DNA from: Mucilaginibacter aquaedulcis
GTDB taxonomy: Bacteria; Bacteroidota; Bacteroidia; Sphingobacteriales; Sphingobacteriaceae
Length of the DNA stretch: 64,000 nucleotides
Assembly: GCF_030409325.1 (NCBI RefSeq)
Contig: NZ_JAUFPR010000001.1
Coordinates: forward strand, 186,001-250,000
Direction of reading: 5' to 3'
Shown here: positions 62,590 through 64,000 of the stretch, piece after piece
How positions within the stretch are numbered: the first letter of the stretch is position 1
Layout: the number at the start of each line of letters is the position of its first letter
Made by a program: the position numbers and the translations under genes
The notes under the pieces: generated by a model
Seen by the model: the letters and a program-made list of their open reading frames with translations, nothing else
What the model was told of the DNA's origin: nothing
The model's database searches: none

Positions 62590-63789
62590 TTAATTGCTGC
62601 CGAATTTGATCCGTATAAACCTGGGCCTGTATAAATTGGGATGCTTACCCAGATCTTTTATAAACTCAACTGAATTAATGTTATAGCTAATGAGCAGTTC
62701 GCCGGGGGCCGATAAACTTGGGTGAGCCTTGGCATTGTAAACCACAAAGGTTTTTTCCTCCAGATCTGGCTTGCAATCCCATATTTTGATCACCGGGCCA
62801 AACGGGCCATAAGGCGTTGCACCAATGCGCATACCCACATCTGTGGTCATGCCCCCTACCTGGAAAATCAAGGCATAACGCCCATCGGGCAGTGCCGTGA
62901 GGCTTAGCTCATTTGATACGTTATCAGTAATATCGGTAACCTTGGCCATATCTTTTACCCAGTTTTGCCCGTCGTAAAATATCCAGTGGGCAAAGTTTTC
63001 AAAATCTTTGGGTAAAACACGGGCCACCATCAATCCTTTGTTTTTACCACGTACGCCATAAACATAAATGTAACCATCGGGCTTAACTGCACCTGACTTT
63101 TGGGTATTCACGTAAATGCCCGCGCCAAATGAACCGATATCCCCGTTTTTATCTGTGAGATAAAACGGCGTATCCATTTGTTTTATATCACGATATGGTG
63201 GTTGCGCACCAGCCGGAATTTTTAAAAGTGTATTACCAACCTCCTTAAAGCCAAATGCTTCGGTACTGATATTGCGAACCCGATAGCCAAAAATATAGAT
63301 GGCATTGTTCATTTCCTGGTTTACAAAGCCATCACCCAACCAATAATAATCGCTGGTATCGGTTTGGGCGGTATGTGGTATAAAAACAGTTTCGGGCTGA
63401 TTCTTTTTATCGGTATCCCAATAAAACTTCATTTGCGTATCAACGGGTTTATTACCATTAAGCCATGCCACTGAATTATGAATCATTTTATATCCCGGCG
63501 TCAGTGTACCATTTTCAATTTTCCCGATCATGCTGTCGCTAAAGATAAACAGGATCTTATCATTCGCTTTAGCTGGTTTGTTTTCCACACCGTTGAGTGG
63601 TATGGTATAAATACCATCGCCTCCAAACCAACCATCGTGGCATGTTAAAAGCGCGCTCCATTCTGGTGCTGCCTCAACACTAAACTTAATATCGGTAAGG
63701 TTTACAGATGCAGGGGCAGTTTGCGCAGTAAGCTTTAATGCTAAACAAACGAATGTGATGCAAATGGCCGCAATTTTTTTCATCATCAT
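62590..63789 (-). CDS. Secreted DUF4185/DUF5005-like protein, probable beta-propeller
   Basis: About 399 residues; the start may be any of three consecutive ATGs (63789, 63786, 63783). Signal peptide KKIAAICITFVCLALKLTAQ. WFGGDGIYTIPL, ILFIFSDSMIG, HNSVAWLNG, YYWLGDGFVNQ, YIYVYGVRG and YNAKAHPSLSAPGELLISYNIN are the repeated blade edges of a five-bladed propeller as in GH43-like and DUF4185 proteins. No catalytic call is made. It precedes the GH92 gene on the same strand and may be co-transcribed. Confidence 0.7.
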   Translation of the reverse strand: MMMKKIAAICITFVCLALKLTAQTAPASVNLTDIKFSVEAAPEWSALLTCHDGWFGGDGIYTIPLNGVENKPAKANDKILFIFSDSMIGKIENGTLTPGYKMIHNSVAWLNGNKPVDTQMKFYWDTDKKNQPETVFIPHTAQTDTSDYYWLGDGFVNQEMNNAIYIFGYRVRNISTEAFGFKEVGNTLLKIPAGAQPPYRDIKQMDTPFYLTDKNGDIGSFGAGIYVNTQKSGAVKPDGYIYVYGVRGKNKGLMVARVLPKDFENFAHWIFYDGQNWVKDMAKVTDITDNVSNELSLTALPDGRYALIFQVGGMTTDVGMRIGATPYGPFGPVIKIWDCKPDLEEKTFVVYNAKAHPSLSAPGELLISYNINSVEFIKDLGKHPNLYRPRFIRIKFGSN

Positions 63790-63873
63790 GATCAAAATGG
63801 AATAATCAAGTTTAAACTATGGGGAGTCAGAACAGTTACTGATCCTGCCTCCCCTGAAGGTTAATTTATAACA

Positions 63874-64000
63874 CTATACCTTATTTACTTTACTAAAGTA
63901 ATGGCTAAAAAACACCATCTGGAATGTTATGGAATTGCCCCAGTATTCCCAGGTATGGGCTCCGGGCCTAATTGTAAAATCATGCGGAATTTTACGCATC
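63874..64000 (-). CDS. Esterase-like alpha/beta hydrolase, C-terminal part (start outside window)
   Basis: A minus-strand frame enters from the right edge and stops at TAG 63874-63876. The visible 42 residues include IPHDFTIRPGAHTWEYWGN and MVFFSHYF, which match the C-terminus of the esterase-D/tributyrin-esterase type, with the catalytic His in GAHTW. The rest lies outside the window. It is the gene immediately upstream of the DUF protein. Confidence 0.75.
   Translation of the reverse strand, partial: MRKIPHDFTIRPGAHTWEYWGNSITFQMVFFSHYFSKVNKV

Overview
The window looks like a chromosomal segment of a Bacteroidota member of the Sphingobacteriaceae, probably Mucilaginibacter or a close relative. 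This is inferred from gene content: SusC/SusD pairs, futalosine-pathway menaquinone synthesis (mqnC), type B ribosomal protein L31, DUF3822 next to rsmD, an ECF sigma/FecR pair, and many starts preceded by the Bacteroidota -7 box TAnnTTTG with no Shine-Dalgarno sequence. No transposase, phage gene or CRISPR array was seen.

Left part (1-27,300): mostly housekeeping genes separated by dispersed hairpin repeats. It holds a partial Ppx/GppA phosphatase, an M1 metallopeptidase, mqnC, scpB, an Rrf2 regulator with its NAD(P)-binding partner, prmA, tpiA, a GlmU-like protein, rpmE2, methylmalonyl-CoA epimerase, an iscS-iscU-iscA cluster, a RecD-like helicase, DUF3822-rsmD, a DeoR regulator facing nudK and a DUF4406-like gene with an in-frame stop, coaD, a NUDIX hydrolase, pyrE, an SRPBCC protein and a YbiT-like ABC-F ATPase.

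Middle (27,300-37,570): tRNA-Lys(CTT), four small minus-strand genes (two of them CxxC/CxxC zinc-ribbon peptides, one shorter than 60 residues), then an ECF sigma factor, a FecR anti-sigma factor, an STN-bearing SusC, a SusD and a secreted metallophosphoesterase.

Right part (37,570-64,000): two regulated glycan-use blocks around a peroxidase module. Block 1 handles N-acetylglucosamine or chitin-type sugars: nagX-like acyltransferase, LacI regulator, two GH20 enzymes with a CBM9-like protein between them, SusD/SusC, nagB, nagA and nagP. Five copies of a palindrome with core CGTGTACGTACACG (three exact, two degenerate) lie upstream of its four transcription units, and one sits in a 44-bp perfect palindrome. 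Block 2 holds a GH78-like enzyme, a second LacI regulator, an FHS-type MFS transporter, a GH92 enzyme and a secreted DUF protein, with AAATCGATTT-type sites before several of them. Between the blocks, a membrane protein with two copies of one domain lies 4 bp before a DyP-type peroxidase; this is the best candidate for an undescribed functional pair. The window ends in the C-terminus of a minus-strand esterase-like gene.

All functional calls come from reading motifs by eye. No database search was run.
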